Assembly (NCBI RefSeq): GCF_965363235.1
Contig: NC_134843.1
Location: 49,781,535 to 49,845,534 of the forward strand
DNA: 64,000 nt
Source: Mytilus galloprovincialis
Taxonomy: Eukaryota; Mollusca; Bivalvia; Mytilida; Mytilidae
Direction: 5' to 3'
In this document: positions 12,315 to 23,215 of the stretch, piece after piece
Layout of the letters: each line of letters opens with the position of its first letter
Numbering within the stretch: the first letter of the stretch is position 1
Translations under genes and position numbers: made by a program
Notes under the pieces: model-generated
What the model saw: the letters and a program-made list of their open reading frames with translations, nothing else
Database searches by the model: none
What the model was told of the DNA's origin: nothing

Positions 12315-12796
12315 TTATGTATTCGGGTTTAGTTTTCTGTAATTAGTTAATACTTCAGTTTCATTATGTATATCTCTATCATATTCATTTGTTAAAATTT
12401 ACTGTTTGCAATAGCATGAATTGTTCTATATAATAAGGATGTTCTTATCCCGGGCATAAAAACAATGCCGTATTTGGCAAAACCTTTTCAACTTTTTATC
12501 TTCAGTGCTGTACAACTTTGTACCTTTTTCACTTTCGATCTTTTATATCTGGGCGTTATGTATTCGGGTTTAGTTTTCTGTAATTAGTAAATACTTCAGT
12601 TTCTTTATGTATATCTCTTTCATATTCATTTGATAAAATTTACTGTTTGCAATAGCATGAATTGTTCTATATAATAAGGATGTTCTTATCCCGGGCATAA
12701 AAACAATGCCGTATTTGGCGAAACCTTTTCAACTTTTGATCTTCAGTGTTGTACAACTTTGTACTTTTTTCACTTTCGATCTTTTATATCTGGGCG
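12315..12796 (+). repeat. 241-bp tandem duplication in the retroelement 3' region
   Basis: Two head-to-tail copies start with ttatgtattcgggtttag at 12315 and 12556 and both end in tatctgggcg (12555 and 12796), with only scattered differences. Each holds a segment (ggatgttcttatcccgggca, then atgccgtatttggcaaaacc) resembling the sequence upstream of the hammerhead in the short HHR units at 23.9 and 49.7 kb. Only the second copy runs on into a hammerhead-like sequence. Confidence 0.85.
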
Positions 12797-12842
12797 TCAC
12801 TTGTAAATCTTGTGTGGACAAGGCGCGTTTTTGGCGTATTGA
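12790..12842 (+). ncRNA. Degenerate hammerhead-like motif in the retroelement 3' region
   Basis: The stretch gggcgtcacttgtaaatc, then ggacaaggcgcg and ttggcgta aligns with the window's type I hammerheads. CUGAUGA has become CUUGUAA and GAAA is altered, so the catalytic core is probably dead. The stem I flanks GCGUCA and UGGCGU persist. Confidence 0.45.
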
Positions 12843-13424
12843 ATTTTAAACCTGATGCTTTTTGTTATCTATTAATCATGTTTTTCTTTGTCTAATATGT
12901 TCTATTAATTTGTATTGTAGTCCTGTAATATTATGTTGTCATTTCAATGTTATATTTAACTTTGCCATTAAAGTGCGAGGTTTGGCATGCCACAAAACCA
13001 GGTTCAACCCACCACTTTTATTCCCCTTTAAAAGTGTCCTGTACCAAGTCAGGAAGATGGCCATTGTTATATTATTGTTCGTTTCTGGGTGTGTTGCATT
13101 TTAACGTTGAGTCGTTTGTGTTTTCCCTTATTTTTGAGAAATTGAGATAAGACGTGGCACGGTACTTGTCTATCCCAAATTCATGTATTTGGTTTTTATG
13201 TTATATATGTTATTCTCGTGGTGTTTTGTCTGATGCTTGGTTCGTTTCTGTGTGTGTTACGTTTCGGTGTTATGTCGTTGTTCTCCTCTTATATTTAATG
13301 CGTTTCCCTCGGTTTTAGTTTGTTACCCCGATTTTGTTTTTTGTCCATGGATTTATGAGTTTTGAACAGCGGTATACTACTGTTGCCTTTATATTTCATC
13401 TAGGTTTTTTTCTAGTGTTTGTTT

Positions 13425-15645
13425 TATTACTTTTAAAATTTAAAAAGTTGATTAGTGTTTCTGTATCTACCTAAACTGTTTTGATATGTGAAAAATTAAA
13501 TAAATATTATGGGCATTACCCATTTGTCAGTTTGTTTATTTTCATATCGATTCACAAAAGTATATATCACATGATTTATATATATGAGTGGGAAGTATAA
13601 AATTGGGGAAGTTGTTGGAATTGATATTTGTCATTCTATTGAACTTAAAATTAATTCTTTAAGAATTTTCATAGAATGTTATCTTTTTTTTTTATATAAA
13701 AGTTAACCCAATGGAAATATTTTTCTAATCTGAAAGACGAACAAAAAGACAGCCAAAGAAAATGAACCAAAGCAATAATATATTCTATTACGGAAGAAAA
13801 TCATTAAACACGTTGTTGTTGAAATACACCCATACACTTAATTTGTGTTATTGGCTATTTATCAAAACTAAATTTAGTATTAGTCATGATCATACGGATA
13901 TAGAATGAACATTCGACTTTAAGTATTAAATTTAGAACATTTAGACTTTAAATAAAAATCTTAACAAATGTTCATTGTTTGCAAAAACATAACAAACACG
14001 TCTATATATAAAGTAGAAGTATGACGTACACATAATACCCCTTTCGGCTTTGTTATAATTCAAAAAGCGATTGTTACACAATAGTCATAATAATCGTATG
14101 ACAATAGATCCTTTTTCTGATGAAATAAATGATTTCATAATTATGAGGAAATACACGAGTTAAATTTCGAAAATCATACAATATTAAATCATACCAGGTT
14201 TATATTTGAACATATGCCAAAAAAAACATGTAAAACTTAAATTTGTTTGATAAGAATGAATTTGGTGTTCTTAGCATTAGATTGTTCCAACATTGATATC
14301 GCTACACACCCACTACTTTATAATGTTTGTTTTTCTAATCTTTAACGTCCATAATTGATAATTGGTAGCTAAACAGTTTGTTTGAATATAATATAATATC
14401 AAATTAATTTTAGGAGTTGATCTGCTTGAAATTAGCTTACTGAAATGGGTTCGAGTATATATTGCACGCAATATTGATTTTCGTTATGTTTTGCAAGTGC
14501 CGATGATTGGTCTTAATGTAGACAAAACATCCTTGCGTCGTACCAAATTTAGCCTTGTACCGACGTTGAGTTATATATAACCAATTGGTGTTGCCACTGT
14601 TGGTGGACGTTTCTTCCGCAAGTGTATCAAACTTTGCCTGAGGGAGTTCATACCTTTGTTTCTTGATAATGTATAAATCTATAAACGGCCAATTTTAGAA
14701 ATTTTTGTTGTAAATCATACAAGTACTAAAGTAAAGACTACTGAGATAATGAAACCATCGGGGACTTATGTTCCACTAGCAGTTGAATCGCCCTAGTGCG
14801 ATAAAGAATTGAAAAACAGCTCTTGATAAATTTTGCGTCTGCATCCATTTTCTGGATTTTAGAGTCATGGAGGAATAAGAACCAAAACATTCAAAAAGTA
14901 ATATGACTATAAATGACCTATAAAAATACCCCAATCCTTCAAAGGTAAACTTTTGCAAATAGTATTTCATTTCTAGAGTATACATACTTTTCCTTTGAGT
15001 TGAAAATTTCGAATTTACAGTAATTCAAACAAACGATTGTTATGTAATTGTCACGATATTTCTCTGGCAAGAGGCTCTTTTTACTGACGACATAATTTAT
15101 TCAATAACTATGTACGAATTACCCGAGTAGAATTATCAAAAAAATCAAACATAAGACCATATCATACATTATCAATATTTGAAAATTTAACAATAGAATG
15201 AAATAATTCATAAAAATTAACTTGATTTCGAATATGAATGAAATCGTTGGTTAGGAACACTGATTTTTTCCAGTATTGATACTGAAACACAACCACTATT
15301 ATTTTTTTCTAATCTTAAACGTTCATAATCGTAAATTGGTAGGGTATTGGTTTTATTATAATAACTTTAAGGTATTGTATATATATCGACATTATATTTT
15401 GAGTTGGTCTGTTTGAAAAAGAGGGACATAAGATACCAGAGGAACATTAAAACTCTTAAAAAGATAAACAGACAAACACAGAACACAACATAGAAAAATG
15501 AAGACTTAGGAACTCGAACCACACCAAAAACTGAGGGCGATCTCATGTGAAATTAGCTTATTATAAAGGATTCGAGTATATATTGCTACATTCATCTCAT
15601 ATGTAGACAAACGACCCTTATGTCGTCCCAAATTATTAGCCAAGT
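13425..15645. other. No gene seen; one faint repeat relic
   Basis: 14592-14632 (gttgccactgttggtggacg, then tttcttccgcaagtgtatca) resembles the head of the hammerhead units. Otherwise featureless AT-rich DNA. Confidence 0.4.
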
Positions 15646-15649
15646 ACAC

Positions 15650-16215
15650 ATGATGAGGTCGGTTCCTCAGCTGTTGGATGTTTTTGGAGCGAGTGTATCA
15701 CCAGCCCAGTTGTCAACACTTTTAGTTTAACATGAAATTATTTTGTCAACCCTGTTGATTCGGGTGTCGCTTGTGAGTCTAATGTGGAAATGCCATTACT
15801 TTTGTTTGTTATTCGATACATGAACTTTTGATTAGCTGCTAGTTGTTGCTAGCTTTTAGTGAAAACGAAGTATCTCAGATCAAATCGTTTAGGTAGTTGT
15901 ATGTCATGTGCGTGGTGTGGGTCTGCCGAGTAAAGGATTTTCCAATGATTTTTATGGTCTGTTTTTGCATTTTGTTGTTTCGAACCTGTCCCCATTTGGG
16001 AGAAGAGTTGTATGACTGCCAAAATATTTAATTTAATTTGATTGTTTTAAATTTGTTATGTCGAGGGCTTTAGGAATTGTTGGTCCTCAATGCTCTTCAA
16101 ATACGTACTCCATTTGGCCTTTTAAACATTTTTTTTATTCTTTTGTAGACGAAACGCGCGTCTGGCGTAAATATAAAATTTTAATCCTTGTATCTATGAT
16201 GAGTTTATTTATAGC
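15650..16215 (+). mobile_element. Fragmented hammerhead-type repeat unit
   Basis: The 5' piece (about 15665-15730, gtgtatcaccagcccagttg) matches the head of the HHR unit at 49.5 kb. The 3' piece (16081-16215) has ttgtagacgaaacgcgcgtc and tggcgtaaatat with the usual tail. The CUGAUGAG half is missing before 16142, so the ribozyme is broken. About 350 bp of unrelated sequence separates the pieces. Confidence 0.5.
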
Positions 16216-16219
16216 TTGA

Positions 16220-18940
16220 TTTGTAATATTGCTTTTGCTCATTGTTGCAAGCCATACAGTGACCTATAGTTGCTTCAGTTCACCTTTGATGGAAACTTGT
16301 CTCATCTTATTTGTATACCAATGATAAGGCTGGTATATTTAGTGAGTTATTCACCGTTTCAAGCATCTGATGACTGATGAAAAAGGAAAACAATAATAAA
16401 ACATACTCATAATTCATGAAAGCTAAGAAATTTAGCAGATGTAAACCTCATTAAATAGGTTGCTCAACTTTTTCAAGATTTTCACACCAATCTTCAAATA
16501 ATATTTTTGCTTTTGATTCAATTTTAGTGTTGTTATTTGGACTACCGGTATTTAATTTTTCCACGTGTTTCTTGTTTCAACCGAGATTAGTTTGAGCTTT
16601 CCACACTTTTACTTTCAGTCAGGTTAAAGGTTTAAATAAAATTACATGAAGCGATGGTTTTAGTATTCGATGCCCTCTTATTGTGAGACAAAGTGTTAAT
16701 ATGAGTACTTGCCCTAAAGCTTCTAACGTTTTAAGGTACTCGACAATCTAGCTGTTCATATGTTAAGCCATAGGCGTCCTTGAACGAGACTCTATCCTTC
16801 GAAATAGTTCACCGATCCCTATTTGCGTTGTATCAACTGCTTTGAAAAACAAGTGGCGTTTTACTAAAAGAAATTTAAAAATACCAAATATTTGATGCAC
16901 TTAAAGGTTTAGGATCTCACAAGCGCTTAACTGAAGTCATCAACATATCTATTTCCGTGCTTGGAAAAGAAAGGTAACCAGCTGTTGAAGTTCATCAATG
17001 CTATATGATTAGTAGTACAATAATTTACACAACAACCAAGATAATTATACTTTTAATTTCTATGGATTGAAAACTATTCCAACCATCATACATGGTATAC
17101 ATGACTGACCTGTTAATATTGACTGTTCATGTAAGAATTATGTTCCTACAATTTTAAACTATGGTTATAGAACTTCCTTTTATTGGATTTGATAAAAATA
17201 ATTCCAAATTATATATTCTAATCAAATTCGTTATATAATACATCTGATTATATTAATGTGACTTTCCAATGTCTCTCTGTTCTGATTAGTTATCCGTCAC
17301 AGTTGTAAAGAATATTATATTTATAAATATTGACACTACTGAAAGTTGAATAATTGCCAGCTGTTTTTGTCATTTGCTAAATATGGTGTGTTACTAAAAT
17401 AGTCGTATCGGTAACTAAAATAACCATTTAATATATACATGACTGAACGGGAAAATATGATCTACCCACCCGATTTGAAGTTATAAATAGAATGTGTTAT
17501 GTGTATATAAAACCTCGTACAGTCAGGAAACATAATATTCAAATTGGACTAATCGATACGAATGTAAAATGAAAAGGTAATGTATCAATACTAAGCAGAT
17601 AAGAATCAATGTCTTTTTGGACTAATTATAAATAGAAACGAATGAACAAAAGAATTAAATAAAGAACAAGTAGAATAATAAAAAAAATAATAAATAAATA
17701 CATAGGAGTGAAGAAACAACCCTGCTGTATTGTTATACTTCATAGTTTCTATTTCTGAAAAAGTGTAAATTGAATAGATCAATTATTACGAATAACAATG
17801 GATTTTTGCCACAAAGTGTGACGAGCGGGGTTACTGGAAACCCCTGCTTCTACATCCCGAAAATATAGCCCATTATTATTTATAACAATAGAAATTGATT
17901 ATTTTCTTATATAGCTTTGAGCATAAGAAACTACTTAAAGTGTTCACCACAAATAGTTTCAAGATATTAAAAAAAAACCCGAATTTTAGGAAATTGCTTG
18001 AAGATGATTTTTTTTTATCCCAGTCATATATGTCTCCAGAACGTATTATCTCAGATCTCTATTCTAAAGATTTGAATAAAAAAAACCGGAGATTCTAACA
18101 TTCTAAACCCCCTCGCATTGTCCCGAAAAAGGGAGTTCATTAACATTCAATCTGTATTTTTGTATGTTGAGCGTGTTCGGTCGATGGGTTTCGAATCAAG
18201 ACACACATTTCCCTCAGTTTGTGCGAATATGAATGTTTGTTTATTCTTCAAAGAGAAAGGGGGGGGGGGGAAGGGTAATAAAACCGTGAACTTTATAAAA
18301 TACATTTATGATTACCTTAATTAAACAGGTCTTTGGGTAATAATATTTCAACGCTTGACTCAAGATGTCGTCTGCCTTATACCCAAACATATTGACATCT
18401 GACATAAGAGTGCACGAAACGGCAAATATTGACCTGCTGATCCATATTAGCACATGGATTTAACGGGAACATGCAAAACAGAAACTTTGACCTTAGTTAA
18501 ATATACTCACATGTAAAAGTATGAACGAAGATAGACAATGTAGGGTAACATGTGGGGTTTCATGTAAAATATTAAACAAAATCTTATAACAGAAACGTCG
18601 ATCTCATTGGATAGCGATACTCATCCGAAACATCATATGGAAATCGGTTTAAATATAAAACTATTATTTTTTTCCAAAACGGTCACGCGGTATTACCTCA
18701 TAAAATAATGTGATATCATCATCAAAGAATTACAGGACCACATCCAAAAATGAAACGAACACATCATGTAGTCTGAAATCGTAAAATTTCGAAACTTAAT
18801 TATGTAAAGTAAAGTCATCTTAAGAATAAAAACAAAATCACCATAACCAAAAAACAAAACCGTATCATGCATTAAAATAACTACATTAACCTAATAATGT
18901 TTGAACAATATTGCCTAGTACATAACTAATGCCACAATAA
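16220..18940. other. No gene recognised
   Basis: Contains a 67-codon ORF at 17895-18098 (segment FRKLLEDDFFLSQSYMSPER) of unknown meaning and a poly-G tract near 18260. No splice-supported exon. Confidence 0.4.
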
Positions 18941-18967
18941 CATTGGATAATGGTAAAACAACATCGG

Positions 18968-19085
18968 GTAATAACAAAACCATATTAAGTAATGACAAAA
19001 CCATATTGAGTAATTACAAAACCATATTAAGTTATAATAATGCATCAATAAGTATTGTCAAAACTGTGTTATGTAAAGACAAAAT
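18968..19085 (+). repeat. 21-bp minisatellite
   Basis: Three clear units of gtaatgacaaaaccatatt plus two bases start at 18968, 18989 and 19010; more degenerate units follow to about 19085 and probably precede it from about 18940. Confidence 0.75.
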
Positions 19086-19099
19086 ATTATCAAGTTATT

Positions 19100-20250
19100 G
19101 TTAAGACAGCTGTGGCGTTCCATTGAGCTTTCAATGTACGAATTTTATGATCTCAAGATGTACAATGGACACTATTGTATACAATATACATGTATATATA
19201 TTCTTTTTTTTTCATGCGTCTTTATCAAATTTAATACAAACAACACCAAATGTTTTGTTAGAGTCTCTGTTAAATAGCCGACAGTATTTGATGTATGTTT
19301 GCACAGTTTTTGGTTGCTGAATCCTCATCATTGACACATGTTTGTACAATTCAGGAATATTGATGTTGTTTTTTATTCGTCCCGTTGGTCGAATAAGGCT
19401 ATCGTTTGATTTATTCAAATTTCCCTTTTTGAATTAAGTGGTTTTTGAATATACCACCTTTCGTTGATATGAAGCTTTGTGATATGTCCTCTGAACTTGT
19501 CCTTATATTAATTTGTCCAGGTCAGACTTATGTCCCTTTATGTCGTAGGATTACACGTATGATATTAAACGGACAACTTATTTAGATATTTTATGTTTAA
19601 AGACTTCGATAGTTCACAGAAAGACTGCTAATGGTATTGAAGTTATTATTCCGAAATGTTTTAGTATTTTAGTTTGCATGGGCAAAAATATGTTGTTTTA
19701 TAAATCAACATTGACATTGATGTATGCTTTAGAAATAACTTAACATGACATGTCTGTTATGAATGATATATGACCTTAATATTTGGCTTCCAAAGGTTTA
19801 AACCACTCACCTACAGTACCACGTCAGACCCACAATATACTCTTCACTCACTGGTATAGAAAAGTTACTCTTGATCATAATGAATCAATGTGCGGGGTTT
19901 GTTTATTAAGATTGGTTATACAAAAATAATTTTGAACAAATATTCTCGTGAGAATTGTATTACAATAAGACCTTTTTTAAAAAGTTTCATTTTCATTTAA
20001 TAGGCAGTATCATTCTCAAACACAAACCATGAATGTATTTCTGGTTGAACACTTTCTTATTCGTATTTGACATGTTCTAATAAGTTCCCATTCAAAGCCC
20101 ATGATCCCGATAAATCATACACTTATATACGATGTTGTTTATACAAAAAAACGATCGATCAGTTTGCGGTAGTGACTGTAAAAGTGCTAGCTAGCTAGCT
20201 TTGTGGTATTGACCTCAAAACTTGTTTGACAATGAATGCTGAGAAAAAAC
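19100..20250. other. No gene seen
   Basis: AT-rich; short ORFs on both strands at 19123-19418 overlap and look like chance. Confidence 0.45.
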
Positions 20251-20255
20251 CAATA

Positions 20256-20510
20256 GGAAAGGAAAATTCAAAACATTATCAAATGGAAAAATCAAAGCCC
20301 AAACCGTCAAACTAATGAATAGCAGCTGTCATATTCCTGAATTGGTACAGGCATTTCCATATGTAGAAGAGGTTGGATTAAACCTGGTATTAAACTAGCT
20401 AAATCTCTCACTTGTATGACAGTCACGTAAGACTGCATTGTATTGACAACAATGTGTGATCAAAACAATGAGATATCTTAGGTAAAAATGTCAAAAATTA
20501 GTATACAACA
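20256..20510 (+). repeat. Interspersed repeat family C, copy 1
   Basis: Shares ggattaaacctgg, then tctcacttgtatgaca, attgaca and aaaaatgtcaaaaat with the copy at 35.86-36.18 kb in the same order. Non-coding. Confidence 0.6.
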
Positions 20511-20844
20511 GTCTTCAGAGCAATCAGCAGAATTATTCTCAAGAAATTTAGTCTAATAGATAAGTTCTTGATAGTTTAACTACTTGTGACATATTCATTA
20601 ACCAATGCTTGATGTAATTACAGATGTAGATTGCTTATCAATTAACAGTGTAACTGGAAACGCAACATATGCCATAATTTTCAATAAAATAGTTTACCAT
20701 TTTTGGATTAGGACCTAATTTAATAATATATTGGTCACATAATTCTACAAGCAATTCTGTAATATTTGTACATCCTGGCTTTAAATTATTGTGATTTGAA
20801 AGAACCTGATTCATGTCATTTCAACTGACCTGCGTTGATAAATG

Positions 20845-21470
20845 TATGATATGATATGATTTTGATTTTTCGGTATTTAGTGTTTTTACGCCATTTAAGC
20901 ACAGCTTTTTGGCTATTTCGAGGCGGCCAGTTTTTATTGGTGGAGGAAGGCGGAGTGCCCGAAAAAAACCCACCGATCTTCGATAGGAAAACTGACGATC
21001 CTAGTCAATTAAGATTGGAGTCGAGTGTACCCACGAGCGGGGTTCGAAAGAACAACCTCAGTGTTGACTGACTAGTGATTACAGTAGTTACTACTTAGAC
21101 CATTCGACTACTGACTACTATCGGACTACTAACACAAGATTCCTGGTTCGATTCCCTGTCGGGATGAAAATTTCAGGGGCTGAATTTTGGGCTCTCCCAT
21201 GCCACCATTTGCGAGTATGGTCTTGAGGAAACGATGATAGTCCATCGGAAGGGGACGATAAATGGCTGACTCGTGTTAAGAGACAGCCATATCTCTTGCA
21301 CGTTAAAGATCCCCTTGTAGATTTCGAAAAAGAGCAAGGTAATGCCGCTACAAGGCAGCACTCGCACCCGCAAAGTGGAAAGGGATTAATATAAGTTGCA
21401 AAACTTGTTTCCCAATCCACTATAAACAAATATGTTTAAACTAAACTAAACTACCGAGGCCCCGTTTAGG
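20845..21470 (-). mobile_element. tRNA-like SINE on minus strand, split by a second SINE
   Basis: Read on the minus strand, the head near 21115-21035 has an A-box-like gtcgaatggtctaag (compare tRNA-Leu/Ser TGGCCGAGTGGTCTAAG) and a B-box-like ttcgaacccc. The body runs to about 20865 and ends in an atcatatcat tail (20845-20862). Sequence ccgaggcccc at 21454-21464 is the likely displaced 5' end. Pol III promoter function is inferred. Confidence 0.55.
21107..21454 (+). mobile_element. tRNA-like SINE inserted in the one above
   Basis: A B-box-exact ggttcgattcc lies at 21146-21156; the body runs to a tail of aaact repeats (21436-21450). Both ends are flanked by actac (21107-21111 and 21450-21454), a candidate 5-bp target-site duplication. 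The A box is unclear. Confidence 0.5.
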
Positions 21471-21474
21471 ATGT

Positions 21475-22875
21475 GATGCACTTTTGTGTTCTTTCCCGCA
21501 TTGAGGCCTTAATTTTCGGACAATTGATATAGATTTCCAGAAAAAATGTGTAAATGGCAAATCATTTAAAGGGAGAATATTATTTACACAGTTGATGCAG
21601 AAACTGAATAACATGTATTACGTGTGAGGTTATGGTTTGTAGGAATCATTGCATAAGTTCTGTTTTATAGTTATAGTGAAATTAAAAAGTCAGGGAACAA
21701 AATAATTGCTTACCTTTAAATTCCAATTAATCGAACCAGTTTCTTTTTTCTCTAAAACAGTTTTTTTTTAGTCAGTCGTTTCGATTAAAACATATCACAA
21801 ACCATGTTTCGTAAAATATCAAGATTTTTTTTCTGTAACTGGGATGCCACATCTGATTATCTACTCGGTTTATCATATTGGTAGATTAGAACTGATCTCA
21901 ATTAAACAAATAAGTACAAACCAAAACATGATAATAAATATTCAAACGTTCAAAGATGAATCATTTGTCTCTTTAAACCTTCAGTAAACAACGATAAATC
22001 AAATTAAAGTCATAAGAAACCTCAAATAAAAAAAAAAATATGCATATGTTTTTTTATAACTAAATGGATAGTTTTCATTATACAACTTATGTACATATAC
22101 TTTTTTCTGAGGAAAGTTCTTTAATTTGTCCACATTTAGAAGAAGTTTACTTATTTTTAATTGCTTGCTTCCAGGAAGCAATTCGCCGACATATTTTCCG
22201 TATGCATAGTGACCTGAGCGTAACCCTCATTGTAAAAATCCGGTGATCGCAATACGCATGAATCTATCATTAAAATAAACAGTTATCTGATTGTACATGT
22301 TAAAAATGTGCTCAATACCCATGCTTTTTGTTAATTGTTTACTATAAAGTGACAATCGGTAAACTTCGGCTTCAAACACGGCATTTAATGAGCAGCCATA
22401 TTTGTTAAATCATAACAGACAAAGAGAAAAAAAAATGACGATTATACGATATATTTCCGTAAAAAATAATAAAATCGTGCACAGAAGACTAAGTTTATGA
22501 TATATATATGCATTGGTTCAAGAATTGGATAAACATTATTTTTCACCACTCACTGGTTTCATATGACTTTAAGTAAATAGACCTATTGCTTTTAGCATTC
22601 TTTCCAAAATGTCCAAAGGTTGATATTGGTATTAAAACATCAACCATTTATCTTGGATCAGGAACAAAAAATTAATATAAACACTGAAAGTATGTTTTTG
22701 TTATAGTAATCAGGGTGACTTTACACTGACACACCAAGTCCGTATTTTACATCCCATCTCTTCTAGTCTATATGAAAAAACCCATTGACGTTCCATAACA
22801 TCTAAGTTAAAAATGCCATACATTAATTATAAAATACTGTAAATAGATTACTAGATAGATTATAACCTTTATGAG
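21475..22875. other. No gene seen; upstream flank of gene 1
   Basis: Any promoter or non-coding first exon of gene 1 would lie here or further upstream, but I cannot place one. Confidence 0.4.
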
Positions 22876-22879
22876 CACC

Positions 22880-23155
22880 TTATGCAAGAAACCAAATGAC
22901 ATACAAACGAGAAAAAAAGGTCGCCGTAAGGATTTCAACAATGAAATAAGGCCTCTAATTGACAAATTTAAAACAATTTAAACGAGTCAACTTACAGCCC
23001 TATGTATGTACAAAACAATGAGCGAAAAATAAATATATAACACAGCAATAGACGACAACCACTGAATTACAAGTTCTTGTCTTGAACACGCGCATAAAGA
23101 ATGTGTCAGGATTAAACATGCTAGCTGCCACCCAACCCTCCTTTTAACCTGGATC
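22880..23155 (+). repeat. Interspersed repeat family A, degraded copy
   Basis: Has the family landmarks in order: acaaacgag, gtacaaaacaatgagcgaaa, cgacaaccactgaattaca, ttaaacatgctagc, ccaaccctcc, taacctgg. It ends about 60 bp before the acceptor of gene 1 exon 1. Confidence 0.6.
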
Positions 23156-23215
23156 TTGAGAAAACATTTTTTTTTGAAACTTTATGACAATTAATTAATT
23201 ACTTTATTATTTCAG

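Larger units (their letters stand above)
9403..13420 (+). mobile_element. Penelope-like retroelement, longest copy in the window
   Basis: Comprises the RT ORF and about 1.7 kb of 3' sequence. The 3' part holds a 241-bp direct tandem duplication (12315-12555 and 12556-12796) followed at once by a degenerate hammerhead-like segment (12790-12842), then a T-rich stretch reading to about 13420 that resembles retroelement 3' ends I know from bivalves. Tandem terminal repeats carrying hammerheads are a known Penelope-like feature (pseudo-LTRs). Both ends are approximate; no target-site duplication was identified. Confidence 0.6.

Noticed and set aside
12862..13150. Overlapping ORFs of 80 and 67 codons
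   Set aside because: They lie in the retroelement 3' region, overlap in different frames and have no motif.
18968..19085. CRISPR-like array
   Set aside because: Units are contiguous 21-bp repeats without spacers; a minisatellite in a eukaryotic genome.
21140..21170. Functional tRNA gene (ggttcgattcc)
   Set aside because: B-box only; no full cloverleaf, and the sequence continues into a SINE body and tail.
21118..21429. 103-codon minus ORF
   Set aside because: Lies inside the SINE; no motif or splice support.
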